Source: Hydractinia symbiolongicarpus (lineage: Eukaryota > Cnidaria > Hydrozoa > Anthoathecata > Hydractiniidae). Taken from it: a DNA stretch of 60,000 nt. The DNA lies in NCBI RefSeq assembly GCF_029227915.1, contig NC_079888.1, positions 14,059,001 through 14,119,000 of the forward strand, read 5' to 3'. The translations under genes were made by a program, and so were the position numbers. The notes beneath the pieces were generated by a model. It saw only the letters and a program-made list of their open reading frames with translations. It did no database searches and had not been told where the DNA came from. Of the stretch, positions 11,751 to 23,187 are shown one piece after another; within the stretch, counting starts at the first letter, position 1, and each line of letters starts with the position of its first letter.

Positions 11751-12418
11751 TTAAAGGCCGGTTTCCATACAGCTGTAGTTTGCGGCCAGTCGTAAAATGC
11801 GCCGCGACTTTTATCGCATATACCGAACCATTTCCATTTAGCAATTTTTGCTCGCTTGTTTTTTGCAAAACATGGCGGCTGTAAATTGACGATATTTATT
11901 GCTGCAAAATCTGAGATTAGTCTTAGCATTATTTTTATGGCGTAGAAATAAACAACATCGTAAAAAATACGTAAGAAAAACATGTGGATGAGACGACATT
12001 TCATAGAAAGAAGAACCAAAGGCCTATACAACGTTTTGGTTAAGGATTTAATGTTGTAAGATCAGAAGTACTTTTTAAAGTGCCTCCACAGATTCATTGA
12101 TGTTATTTTGTTCTTCATCTTCTTCACTTGATTAATGTATATTCTGAGATCTTTACGTTGTTGCTAGGCATCGTTAAATGATCTAATTAAAAATTATTTC
12201 GTAATTTATGTAGATTTCTACGTTTTTATTTGCTGTAAGTTAAAGCGCAAAATGTAGCTCGGAAAAAGTAGAGTCTGTTCACCTTTTTTTAATCGCCCCA
12301 GCGCATTCAAAAGCGCGAGGTCAGCGGCATTATTCTGATAATGCACATGCGTAGATTAAAAGTCACGGCGCTTTTTACGACTGGGCGCAAAATGCAGTTG
12401 TATGGACACCGGTCTTAA
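11751..12418. mobile_element. ~665-bp non-autonomous TIR element
   Basis: The left end TTAAAGGCCGGTTTCCATAC and the reverse complement of the right end, TTAAGACCGGTGTCCATAC, are imperfect terminal inverted repeats. They continue for about 60 bases through CAGTCGTAAAAtGCGCCG-like sequence. The borders fit a TTAA or TAA target duplication, so piggyBac-like or PIF/Harbinger-like origin cannot be told apart by eye. There is no transposase. The minus-strand frame at 11738-12031 inside it is a chance frame. Confidence 0.7.
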
Positions 12419-13307
12419 TTGTTTTAAAGCTTTTCTCCATTTAGTGCTTCAATAATTTAATGGATCATGGTTTGAAAAATTAAAATGTTATTTTAAAATA
12501 ACAAATTCATAATGTAAAGTTTTCTAAGCAAATATTGGCAAAACTATAGATCTTAGAAAACTGGAATTTTAACGAAAATGCTGAAGCCAGCAGATTATTC
12601 CTGACAGTCCCTTTTCAAAGCATGATTTCTCATACTATGTCACAGACATTATTTCTAACAAGTTTTCCAGGCGAATATAATCTAACTTGAGCCTGGATTT
12701 GCCAACGATTTTTTGCAAGAAACAAGAAATATTTTCTTACGAAACATTAAAAACAAAAATTTACCGAATTTTAAAATACGGTAAGCGATATCTATCTTGA
12801 AAATCAATGCAAAAAGGATGAAAACACGTTGTTTTTGTCAAAGAACGCCATATTCTTCGTATGTGGAAAAACATTATAGATTTACAAACCCTCTTATTTT
12901 CATCTTATTTTTACAAATATATCATTTGGATTTTGATGACGTAGACAATTTTTTTTATGATTTTTGTTTAACCTGTATTGTGTAGAAGATAAAAGCTGAT
13001 CAAAATTATTTATAGGATCGCCAGGAGTTGTTCAGCCGTTAATTGGATAAAAGGTTAAAAATTTTGCTGACGTCAGCAATGTCCTACTATTGTACAAAGA
13101 GGTTGATAGGGTATAGGACGTTGTGTTTTTGAGGAATAGTTGAAGAGATATGGGTATATAAAGGTTTTTTGATGACGTCATTTACCCGTCTTTCCTAAGC
13201 GGGTCAGTTGACACAGCATTACAAAATTGTTTCTATTTTTGTCGATGACGCCAGTTATTTCCACCCGTTTCCAAGTTATTTAACCTTTAAATTAAAAGTA
13301 CAATGCG
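12419..13307. other. AT-rich intergenic DNA with a TGACGTCA palindrome
   Basis: No gene is recognised. The perfect 16-bp palindrome TTGCTGACGTCAGCAA lies at 13064-13079. The same palindrome with matching flanks recurs at 40265-40280. Confidence 0.5.
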
Positions 13308-13457
13308 ATGGCTTTGCTAATTTTAATATTTCCCTTTACCGCTAATATTGTTTTAACGTTAAAGTCTGGTGAATTACAGAACAATTCAGTAGGTGAAGAA
13401 AATCTGAAAAATATAATACACTTTAAAAAGTCACAGAAAGACAAACGGAAGCTTAGT
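13308..13457 (+). CDS. Candidate secretory first exon cut by a transposon
   Basis: An ATG at 13308 opens a frame starting MALLILIFPFTANIVLTLKS, a good signal-peptide profile, followed by an Asn/Lys-rich stretch ending KRKLSTT. The frame enters the TIR element at 13459 and stops a few codons later, with only a weak donor-like ACG|GTTAAC at the border. It may be the 5' exon of a secreted or membrane protein disrupted by the insertion, or a chance frame. No downstream exon was found. Confidence 0.35.
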
Positions 13458-13458
13458 A

Positions 13459-15654
13459 CCACGGTTAACTCCCGTTAACTCGAACGTCCAAGGGACTGGG
13501 AAAATTAGTTCGACTTAACGAACGTTCGACTTACGCGAAGCTCCCGTTAATTTGAAGTTAGACAAAAATAAGATTTTAGTTCGAGTTAAGGGCACTTTTG
13601 TTACGTGCAACAATGTATTTATTTTTTAATCTTTTTTTTCTACTTCTCCAGCGATCCATCTGACGCTTCAAAATTTGTAGGATCAAAACTTTCAGCAAAT
13701 TAAAGAGCCTTTTCTTTTATCATATTACCATCAAAAGGGACATTTTGGCTCCTTTGTAAAGACAACCATTTAAGAACAGCTTTTTCGAAATTTCTGGCTA
13801 CAATCGAACATGTAAATCATCAAATCATCATGTATTTGGTTCCATTATTTACAAATGGTTCTTCTCCATAAAAAAAAAAAAAAAAGAGAAAAGGTTAAAA
13901 GTTATTTGCAAATAAGTTATGATAAATTTATACATATAATACAATTAATAAAATACTATAAAATCCTACACTTAAGATAAGTCAAGACACATGGTAATTG
14001 GAACAGAACGCTGAGAAAAGGCTGAAAACAGGGATTCAAAAGAAAATTGGAACGTGGAAAAAGTAGAAGACAAAAGTGCATAAGTTCGCCAATTAAATTG
14101 TAGCTTAAATAAATTGAATAAAATAGACATAAGTAGGCACATGTTGCAAGTAAATTGGGGTAGTAGACACCAGGACGCTAAACCACAAAAGATATATGTA
14201 AAATATGATGAAAATTATTCACTTGCTAAAAGTTAATTTGTTGAAATCGATTGAAGAGTTGAAGTACCATTCAACTGATCTCAGCAAGTCGTTAAAGATG
14301 AAAATAAAATAGTTATACGTAAGAAAAAGTATCACAATGACAGAAGCCTCGCTAGACCTTCGTCTTTGAAATACTCTTTCGCATCTGTTTTAAACCTGTA
14401 AAAATTTTCACAAACTCTTATTTTACGTGGTAGGTCATTATATATGTTAGCTTGTTCAGAAAACGTTTTTGCTTCACCATGTTGTAATGTCATTTCATTA
14501 CCCAAACGTGGATTAAATGTGTTCATATGTAATGGAAGATAGTCTGGCCATGTATCAGTGTGTAAAGCTTTATGTACCAGTTTAACAGTCGCGAAATCAA
14601 TGTTTTCTCTAACTGGCAACCACCCAAGATCGATAACGTCTGTTGTTTTCACATATCTTCCAAGAACATAAGATGCTGCTGTGTTCTGCACTCTCTGAAG
14701 TCTATTTAATAGGTACTTTGGTAATTGGCTAAATACTACATTACTATAATTAAGTTTGGATAGAATGAGTGTTTCAGCGAGGTTCTTTCTCACATGATAC
14801 GGGGTAAATCGTTTCCATTGTTTAAGTGCTCGAATTACTGCATAGGAAGATTGTGTAACTTTGGTAATATGATTTTTCCAATTCAGATTTTCGTCAAAAT
14901 GTATTCCCAGTATTTTTGAGATTGAGTTACGTTCGATTGAGCAACCATTGTGAATAATGTTACAGTCGTTGGTTGTTTCAAGATGATGATAGGAACTCAT
15001 TTTGTTTGTTGAGAATAACATTTGTTTCGTTTTGCCATCATTAAATAGAAGGTTCTGATTGGTTGACCAACCAGATAAACTATTCAGATCGTCCTCAAGT
15101 GTTTTTGCACATGTTTTCAAATTTTTCATTTTGCAGTGTCGGTATAATACAGTGTCATCAGCATACTGTGTTGTGTTAGATGACACATTCTGAGACAGAT
15201 CCATGACATACAAGTTAAATAATACTGGGCCCAGAATGCTTCCTTGAGGTACCCCAAAATGGATAGGTTGCGTGTTTGATGTTTTATCATCCACTTGAAC
15301 AAACTGCTTTCGTTCGGAAAGATAGTCATGGATTATCAATAAGCTTTCTTTTGTGAAATTCATTTGGTGTAATTTGAGAAGTAAAGTTTCATAATGTACA
15401 GTGTCAAATGCTTTCGAGTAGTCAATTAAAACAGCCATGTATTTTTTACACTAAAAAGTTCGAGTTATCCGAAGAAATTAACTTAACAGGGGCTAAAAAT
15501 GGTTCGAGAAAATGAATGTTCGAGTTATTTGGGGTTCGAATTAACGAGTACCTTTTAAAAAAAATTATTGAAAAATGTCCAAGGGGTTGTAGAAAACAGT
15601 TAGAGCTAATAAGAGTTCGAATTAACCGGTGTTCGAGTTACTGGGAGTCTACTG
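13459..15654. mobile_element. pogo/Tigger-like TIR element hosting a LINE
   Basis: The right end, read inward, is CAGTAGACTCCCAGTAACTC. The left end is CCACGGTTAACTCCCGTTAAC. Both are followed by repeated TTCGAGTTAA-type motifs inside the ends, and both abut TA dinucleotides, as expected for the pogo/Tigger branch of Tc1/mariner. No pogo transposase remains. The interior is occupied by the minus-strand LINE at 14332-15438, whose 5' truncation point is at about 15445. The assignment rests on end sequence alone. Confidence 0.65.
14332..15438 (-). CDS. 5'-truncated LINE reverse transcriptase, frame intact
   Basis: A 368-residue open frame carries the palm and C-terminal part of a non-LTR reverse transcriptase: IDYSKAFDTV (first catalytic Asp), GVPQGSILGPVLFNLYV, YADDT (catalytic pair) and the thumb region SKLNYSNVVFSQLPKYL. 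The frame starts in the palm. The endonuclease and N-terminal RT are missing, so the insert is truncated at 5' as is usual for target-primed reverse transcription. The 3' untranslated part probably runs to near 13.9 kb. With no stop or frameshift it is the youngest LINE in the window, but it cannot be autonomous. It is CR1/Jockey-like by motif; the clade is unresolved. Confidence 0.9.
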   Translation of the reverse strand: MAVLIDYSKAFDTVHYETLLLKLHQMNFTKESLLIIHDYLSERKQFVQVDDKTSNTQPIHFGVPQGSILGPVLFNLYVMDLSQNVSSNTTQYADDTVLYRHCKMKNLKTCAKTLEDDLNSLSGWSTNQNLLFNDGKTKQMLFSTNKMSSYHHLETTNDCNIIHNGCSIERNSISKILGIHFDENLNWKNHITKVTQSSYAVIRALKQWKRFTPYHVRKNLAETLILSKLNYSNVVFSQLPKYLLNRLQRVQNTAASYVLGRYVKTTDVIDLGWLPVRENIDFATVKLVHKALHTDTWPDYLPLHMNTFNPRLGNEMTLQHGEAKTFSEQANIYNDLPRKIRVCENFYRFKTDAKEYFKDEGLARLLSL

Positions 15655-15927
15655 TATCATATAGACTAGGTGATAGAGCCCGTACAAAAACCCACTTACG
15701 CAGTAGACTAATGGAAAAACAGGAAGTTTTAGGTATTTTGATAACGTCAGCAGCACATATGCAAAATATGTTTTTAGAAATTTGTTAACCTGATTCAACT
15801 GTTGTGAAGAGGATAGATCAAAGTACTGTATAGGATTATATGAGTTTGAAGATTTTCCCGACAAAGTGCCAAAAATTGTCGACAGTTTTATTTAAGGAAA
15901 ATAGATGTTTGTCAGGAATTTTTATAC

Positions 15928-16308
15928 GTTTTCTTTTGTTGCAGCTGCTGTCGTCTTCTTTGTTGCTATGGCTGATGTTGTTGGTGCTTTCATTGTTTTC
16001 GTTTCAGTCATTGTTGTTATAACTGTCGATAGAACATAACATACCTGTCTCCTGGATTTAAATGTCGAAATAATCTATGTTGCTGTACCACTTTCTCTTA
16101 AAGTGAAAATAGTTTTTAATATACCGGTTCGTAATGAATTTTAAAAGGCACAAGATGTAAGGAACATCTTGAAATTACACTCACAAGATTTGATAAATAG
16201 ACATCTTTTGTCTTCACCATCCTTCATATCAGTAACATTTTTATCCAGACAAGTCAAAAAGAGTTTGATCAATAATCCATCCCAATGCACCTTGAAGTCT
16301 ATCAACGC
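15928..16308 (-). pseudogene. Partial paralogue of the left-edge receptor (two exons)
   Basis: The exon 16308-16185 encodes VHWDGLLIKLFLTCLDKN and ends in KRCLFIKS. It aligns with receptor exon 3 (KHWDGMLIKIFINCLDEN, ERCVMIK) and has the same phases, starting at 0 and ending at 1, with a TTTAAG acceptor and T|GTGAGT donor. Downstream, 16022-15928 encodes a Thr-rich stalk (TVITTMTETKTMKAPTTSA) after a TCGACAG acceptor in the matching phase. I find no signal exon, first ectodomain exon or membrane exon. The LINE-loaded TIR element lies just downstream. It could be a broken duplicate or a live gene with exons I failed to see. Confidence 0.6.
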
Positions 16309-18867
16309 CTTAAAGTAAAAAATAAAAAAATTATCACACTCTTTGTCTTTTTTGTCTATCTCATGCAATTAACGAGTTTTTTAAAAATCATAACTAATAG
16401 CTAAATCATAGAGTATCATTGCCTGGAAGTTGTTTGATTGTGGGTTACGTGGAAATGCTTCCGATTGTGCGAAAATGTTCTGTTAAATGCTCGCGATACA
16501 CAACTGTAAATCTATTAAAATTAATTTTAAAATTTAAATTTAAATCGAAGATTCTGCACGACAATCAGATTTAATCCGGATTTCAGCTAACGGAAAATAA
16601 CAATACCAAAACAGTAGTCATTTTTCAATGAACCAATAACCAGATTTCTTTCTAAGTTTCTATCGTCACTGAGTAAAAAGAGTATGCCCTGAATCATAAC
16701 TAACTCCAGTAAATGACTAAATAATTGATCACGTCCCAATAAACTTTAACTATACGACTGATTTTTAGCAAATTCATTGTTAGCAGCCTGCTCTAATGTG
16801 TAAAATGCCTTAATTATACCCAACTTTACTATTTTTAAGTTTCATAGTAACCTCTTCGTAAAATAAAAAAGATGGGTAGCTGTTTTTCAGTATGGCTGGT
16901 AATGACAGGTTGTAACAGATGACAGGAGTAATGTTTTGAAAAAGGACCTAAAAAGCCCTTTAGACAGATTTGCAACATGTCTTATCTGTAAAACGCTCAA
17001 CCTGGTGTACAGGGGCGGATCTTGGATTTTTTTCTCGTTATGCAAAATTTGATGGATTTTTTGGCGAATTAAGATGAAGGGTTGCGGTTTGTAAGCGGTA
17101 CGATTTATTTTTTTGCTATACGAGGAGCTAAAATCTTCATAAAAGTAAGGTTTTCCTTCCTAGATTAGAAACCTAAGTTTCTTTCAATTGCAATAAATAA
17201 AAGTACTTCATAAGGAAAACATTAAAAGCGCCGTTTGTTTTAACACCATATCCTCGTTAGAACATGCGAATGAAAAATACGACCTTTAATAAATCAGATT
17301 AGCGTTGCCACATCATGGGCGATCACTTTTAAATGATACACAACACTGAATTTAAGTATCTCCTCCTAAGCACCTTTTTCACGTTTTACGAATTTATTAC
17401 TAGTACAAGTAATTCATAAGTTGTAAATTCGGTAAGTTGGAGAGTTACTTTATTTCATAATATTCATAATATAAAATATAAATATAAATATTTCAAAAAA
17501 CAAAGTCTATTAGCTAACAATACAACAAAAAATTAGTTACATTACAAGACAATTTTAGGAATAGATACAGCAATGTAGAAATTTTGTTTTGTAAAATTAC
17601 AACCACTGTTAACAACCTAGAAATTTAAAAAAAAGCAACAGTATGAAGATTTTCCAGTCTTGGAGAACAGACAGTATTTCGGACTTGTTGTCGTTTACCT
17701 GCTTGGCATAAGCACATGTTTATGATTTCAGGGAGTGACCAGACAATATTACCTTTTTTTAATTTTAATGTTTATGGCAGGGAAAAGGGATATACACATC
17801 TATTCACATTTAGCATACATTTTTGCGTTTATGAAAGAGCTGTTCCTTAGTTATCTTATAAGAATTTTTCCCCTTCACACAAACACAAAGATACACAGTT
17901 GTATAAATAGCTACACAAAGCCTGTGATCTTAAGAGAATAAAAGAAAAATCGAACAAAATTCCAACTATTACACATGCTGCTAGCTATACTCTAACATAC
18001 ACATTAAAAAACCTTTTGACCGCCAAGACAGTATTTACATAAATTGCCTCAGTTATCTCTTTTATAATAGAATAGAAAAAGATTTTAATCACATGTTTTG
18101 TAAGAACATCTGGTAATTTACCACTTTTAAGAATAGTTCTTGACACAAAAGTGACTCAAATCCAGTAGCAGTAAAAACCAAAATATTTCAAGTATTACTT
18201 ACTTTAAGGCAATGAATTTATTGTCTCTTTTAGACCCAGGATGAAAGTTTAGTTTCCGACAACGACATGGCACATGTAGCAAAAATACTTCCTTCCAGCA
18301 TTTTCAATCCTTTCAATATAGCTGGGGACAGGCTTTTTTCCCCAATCAGAGATGTTACTGTTTGAACATCAAGACCAAAAATGTTAATGTGCTAAAATTG
18401 TTTTTTTCATCTTAAATCTAATATGTTTCTCCGCATTTTAAAAAAAAAGGTTTTTAAAAATTATTTCCAATAGAGGTCTGGGCCGTGTCGAACATGGGGG
18501 ACACGAATGTCGCACTTTTTTTAAGAATGGCTTTTTAGGCGTTTTTTCTTCCGTTTACAGAATTTAATTGATTGGAACTTGGAAAACTGACTTTCTTTCT
18601 TCCATCCATTATTTTTATTCATTCGGAACTTAACCCACAGACGTTTTAGGCGATTTAACATTTTGCCTAAGATAGCCCTAGGTTCGCTTGCAATTTAAGA
18701 AATATCAAAGAAGAACTCGATAAAACGCCGCATCGTTACGAAGTTGAATGGTAAAACCAATTCATAAAAATATTACTGTTTTTATAGATTATGCTATGGC
18801 ATATTTTATTTTCAAGGCCAAAAATAAGAGCCGGGAAAATTTGTTGACCTATTTTCCGATATTTCCT

Positions 18868-18868
<1 letters not shown>
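16309..18868. other. AT-rich DNA, no gene recognised
   Basis: If the paralogue at 16 kb is complete, its 5' exons should lie here or further right. I looked for a CNWEF-like exon on the minus strand and found none. Open frames such as 17735-17941 have no motif. Confidence 0.45.
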
Positions 18869-18899
<31 letters not shown>

Positions 18900-18922
18900 T
18901 ATAATAATAATAATAATAATAA
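18869..18922. repeat. (TAA)n microsatellite
   Basis: About 54 bases of TAA/ATA repeat with one interruption (AATTATAA). The poly-isoleucine reading frame over it is a product of the repeat. Confidence 0.95.
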
Positions 18923-19514
18923 CATTATTCTAAATAAAAAATATTAAATATAATTCTGATGTTTAGTAGTAAAAATAATAACTAACTAGTTGTTATCTGT
19001 AGCTATAGCTATATTTTTACACTTGTTGTTTTACGCTAGCTGACCAAGACATTGCTTGCAATGTCTTTGTCAGTTACTAATATTAATCCAAGCATAAGCA
19101 ACATGTAGCTACCCACAAGTAAATCTGGGTTAAGAGTTAACTAGCTAGTTAAACCTAAAAAAAAGCCATAAAAATCTGCCAAAAAGTGTTCTCCAAATAT
19201 TTTTCTTTTATGCACATGTATGCACAGCGTCGGCCATCTTTTTTATTTACAGCTAAGCGTAGATATTTCACGGACCGAGTGACGTATTATCTTACGCATA
19301 ATTAGATGAAAAGTCTGGACCAATCACGGCACGGAATAAAATCAGCCTCCTCCAGGGCCTTCTTCGTCAGACTTGTCAATAAGCGCAGCGCCGATGAAAG
19401 ACAAAAAGCCCTGGGAACGAGGTTGCCTCTATCTGCTTAAAGTTTAATTGTTTAAATTCTAGAGCGAATTTTTATATGTTTTTTTAAATTTTTTGACGGC
19501 TAAATAAAAGTTCA

Positions 19515-19753
19515 GGTCCTAAGGATAATCCTAACAAAAGTTAAAAAGTTTTTCCAATTATAAAATGTTCATAGAGATTTTGAGGGGTAGTTACGAGCCA
19601 TAGCCAATATTTAAAGCTCTGATAGGTATGGGGTCTAAATATTTGGCAATATAAATGCCTAATAGATGAATTTCAAAACTCAGCGAGTATTTAGAAGCAT
19701 GCTGCATAGCAAAAAAGAGTTATTAAAAAAACCAACAGACCGGACAGGGTTAA
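19515..19753 (-). mobile_element. Half copy of the TTAA MITE
   Basis: In minus orientation it matches the interior of the MITE (AAGGATAATCCTAACAAAAG, GAGGGGTAGTTACGAGCC) and ends CCGGACAGGG-TTAA at 19753. The other half and the opposite terminus are missing. Confidence 0.7.
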
Positions 19754-19883
19754 TGATTTGGTCTTTCGTAAGAACAGCAGCATGTTTAGTGGTGTCTTCA
19801 TCGTTCTGGCATAAAACTTGGTTTATGCCAGAACCGTATGCCAGAACCGATACCAAAAACAATTTGTAGCTACTAGTAGTTAG

Positions 19884-19999
19884 AGTCGCCCGTCCTTTTT
19901 ATACCGCATTGCGTGCGTCTCGCTACCTGCGCAGCTACGCTACCATTTTGCGTGACAGACAGACGGACGGACGGACGTATACGGGTATTATAACATAGA
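19884..19999 (+). repeat. Hairpin-headed repeat, copy C
   Basis: It contains GTCGCCCGTCCTTTTTATAC, GCGTGCGTCTCGCTACC, TTTTGCGTGACAGACAGACG and CGGGTATTATAACATAGACT in the family order. The hairpin head is missing at the left. A GACG/GACA microsatellite stretch is expanded here. Confidence 0.75.
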
Positions 20000-20003
20000 C
20001 TAG

Positions 20004-21170
20004 CCGGGAGACCCGGCGTCGAAACGCCGGGTTAAGCCACAAGTAACTGTTGTTGAACGCCTTGAGGGGCGCTTAATAAGAACCGCAAACTGTGCAACCC
20101 GGTGAGGTGGAGCGCTTTAGTACGGGTATGCAGTATGTCGTAAATCAAGTGGAGGGCACACACCATTGCAGTGTTGCGACTGTAAGATATTTAAAAAAAA
20201 ATAATTTCCCGCAACAAAAGCTGAATTAAAACAGTTTACAAACCGTTGTTACTCCGCCATAGCAAAAACAATCGGGCAATATTATTTTATTTTGCGGAAT
20301 AAGTCCGTAAAAGTTCAAAACTTAATCATGACAGTGGGCCGAGAACGCATAATACCCTTTTCATAAAAAACTTTACTGCAATTTCGGTTTAAAGTAAAAC
20401 ACAGGAAAAATCCAGTCGTTACCGCATAAAAAAACTAAAAAAACTCCATAATTAGAGTGCTCTAGTACAGGTATGCAGAATATGCCGTGAATTGAGTAAA
20501 GCTCACACAACATTATAGTGTTTCGGTTGTAATGTACTTTTTAAAATATATGTATATATATAACTTTACTGCAACTTTAACCGAAATAAAAACACAGTTT
20601 ATAACCTGTTGTTACCCCGTCATAAGAAAAGAAAATAGTCAATATTATTTTATTTTGCGGAGTACGTTTCAGTAAACCTTAACAAATTAATAATGACACC
20701 GGACTGAGCACTTAGTACAGGTAAATGGTGTCACACATGCGTTATAGCCATAATAGCCTTTTCCCAATAAAACTTATCGCAACTTCAATTTAAATAAAAA
20801 ACACACAAAACATCCTGTTGTTAACACCAGGTTGAATGTTTATTTCAGGTAAAAAAAACTTTATCACAACGGATTAAATAAAAACACGGAAAAAGCACGT
20901 CATTAACACCAGGCTGAGCACTTAACATGTAAATTGTGTCATACATGAGTAACAGGCGTAATAAAATTTTCCAAATAAAATTTATCACAACGGTTTAAAT
21001 AAAAACACAGGAAACAGCCCGTCGTTAACACCAGGCTGAGCGCTTAACAGGTGAATCGTGTCATACATGAGCACAGGGGTAATACCATTTTCCAAAAATC
21101 CTTATCGCTTCGGTTTTAAAAGAAATCAGTGAACAGCCTGGCATTAACCCGGTTCAGTTTAAAAAATTAC
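20004..21170. repeat. Degenerate tandem repeats with a hairpin at the left border
   Basis: A hairpin with arms ACCCGGCGT and AACGCCGGGT opens the block near 20010. Then come two diverged units of about 360 bp, recognised by TAGTAC-GGTATGCAG, CAATATTATTTTATTTTGCG and GTTGTTAC. After these are three shorter units of about 115-125 bp marked by TTAACACCAGGCTGAGC, CATACATGAG and TTTAAATAAAAACAC. No coding frame spans the block. Confidence 0.65.
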
Positions 21171-21263
21171 TCAGCAAATTTATTTTGCATAATAAATTTT
21201 TAAATCAGTAATAAAAGTGGCCGCTGCCAACTGCATTTAGCATAAGAATTGTTAAAAATTGTG

Positions 21264-21325
21264 TTGCAGCCAAACTGCACTTGGCTACTTTCACTTGCAG
21301 CCAAACTGCATTTGGCTACTTTCAC
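21264..21325 (+). repeat. Tandem duplication, 31-bp unit x2
   Basis: Two adjacent units start TTGCAGCCAAACTGCA and end GGCTACTTTCAC, differing at one base. Each contains a small inverted pair, GCCAAA and TTTGGC (or TTGGC). Confidence 0.9.
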
Positions 21326-21837
21326 TTTTTAGCAGGATGTAGCTAAAAGAGGAGCTAGGTAGGTAGACCCAACTTCAACATAAAAATAAATAATAATATA
21401 CCAAACTGAATAAAAACTTTAAAAGTATAGGAATAAATAAAGCTAGCTATAGCTAGCTGCCTCAAAATGTACGTTTTGTAGCTAGCCGAAAACTTAAAAT
21501 TGGTTTGTTTAAGATTTATACGTAGCTAGAAAACGTGATGAAATATTCACCTTAACATGTGAAAACAAACTAAATAATCCTATAGGATAAAAAGTACTCA
21601 GAAGAAATAAGAAGGATTGAAAGGAAACCTACAAACTTCACACCATCACTTCCAAACCAAAATGGCCTTCGTAGGGGTAGCATGTTTCCTCCCGTCGGCA
21701 TGTTGAGGCCGCGAAGCACTTGGATTGGTCATTAGTGAAAATGGAGCCTCGTGATTGGTTTATTACAATGAGCGGCAAAGCAAGGCCGGTAAAAAAACGG
21801 GGTATGCCGGGGATTCGAAATAAAGCTGCAGGGCCGC

Positions 21838-22372
21838 GGGGATTTTCGGCGTGTCTCGCTACTTGCTCCGCCATGTTGCGCAGAGACAGACACACGACGG
21901 CTATTATTATAGAGACTAGTCGTTAGCCCGTGAAAAATTCACGGGTTCGCCCGTCCTTTTTATACCGCGTTACGTGCTTCCCGGTATTGCGAAGCCAAGC
22001 TACCATTTTGCGTGACAGACAGACATTCAGATGTATACGGGCATTATAATATAGTCGTTAACCCGTGGAAAAATCCACGGAGTCGCCCGTCGCGTTCACT
22101 CGTCCTTTAAATTTACCCGTCGCAACAAAGTGGATAAAAATATATCGCCTTTGATATTCGTGCGCATTTTAAAAATTTCGTGTTTCCGTTACGGGACGCC
22201 GCTTACGAGTATTATAATATAGACCAGTCGTTGCCCGTGGAAAAATTCACGGGTTCGCCCGTCCTTTATATTTACCCGTATTGCATTTGACATTCGTGTT
22301 TCCGTAACATCATTTTGTAACTCAGCGGGGGGTCCGCGCAGAGACAGACAGACGACGGGTATTTTTAAAGAG
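21838..22372 (+). repeat. Cluster of hairpin-headed repeats, copies D-F
   Basis: Successive partial and full copies show the head hairpin three times (CCCGTGAAAAATTCACGGG, CCCGTGGAAAAATCCACGG, CCCGTGGAAAAATTCACGGG), each followed by GTCGCCCGTC-type sequence, CAGACAGAC and GGGTATTATAATATAG. The head-to-tail order, with junctions at TATAGACTAG-like sequence, suggests repeated insertion at the family's own end or local duplication. Confidence 0.75.
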
Positions 22373-23187
22373 ATTATTGAAAGTATATCTAATTTTAACA
22401 TGTTCAAGAAATGATAAACCTACAGTATTAATATAAATCTGAACAGACAAACCAAAATAATAAACAATTTTGTATTAATAAGTACACTGGGTTAAGCCAA
22501 AATATGCTTATTATAAATGTGTACTAAATGGAAAAATAAAAGCTTATAATATAGGGAGTATAACAAGATTAACGATACATAGCTGGGAAGCACACAAATT
22601 CCTGTGTGCATAGCTAGCTCTAGCATACTACCTATAATATTTGGCTAGGATGAAAAGCTGGGTAACCTAAGTTATATTAAGTTTCAGTGAACTAGGTAAA
22701 CATATTATATCTTACACTAAACAATGAAGGAGTAAGAAGCTGGCTAGCCAACATTAAAGTTGCCATAAATACACAGTTAATATCACTAATTATATACTTA
22801 TAATTTTTGTCACACTACTAGTACTAGTTAATATCCTCTATTTTGTTATAAATTACAAGTCCAATATCATTTGCTGTCAGAACAGCAATTAAAAAACTTG
22901 CTTTAAATTAACCTTGCTTCTATGCAATCTCTTAATTTTTCACCACTACGGGATCAAGAATAGGATCCGATATCTTCGAAGTTATACGCTCAAGCGAATA
23001 TCTAACAGAATACTTGTTTTCGTCAAAACCGGAAGTTGACCTTTTCTTTTAAAAAAAATCTCACGAACACGCATGAATAACTAACATTGCCTGATCACTG
23101 AACATGTTAATAATATAGGTTCACAGATCAAAATTTAAGTAGTCATGTAGTCAAAATAGTTTAAAACAATAGTAAAGGACAACAACG
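22373..23187. other. 5' flank of the LDLa-discoidin gene
   Basis: AT-rich sequence, with many GCTAGC/AGCTAG words in its left half. Promoter elements cannot be assigned with confidence and no other gene is seen. Confidence 0.45.

Noticed and set aside
11738-12031. 97-residue minus-strand frame
   Set aside because: It lies within a TIR element and reads its terminal repeat; no protein family recognised.
18748-18933. Frame ending in poly-isoleucine
   Set aside because: It is a reading of the TAA microsatellite.
16400-23000. 5' exons of the 16-kb receptor paralogue
   Set aside because: I searched by eye for a CNWEF/GSIYFGF-like exon with a phase-1 start on the minus strand and found none.
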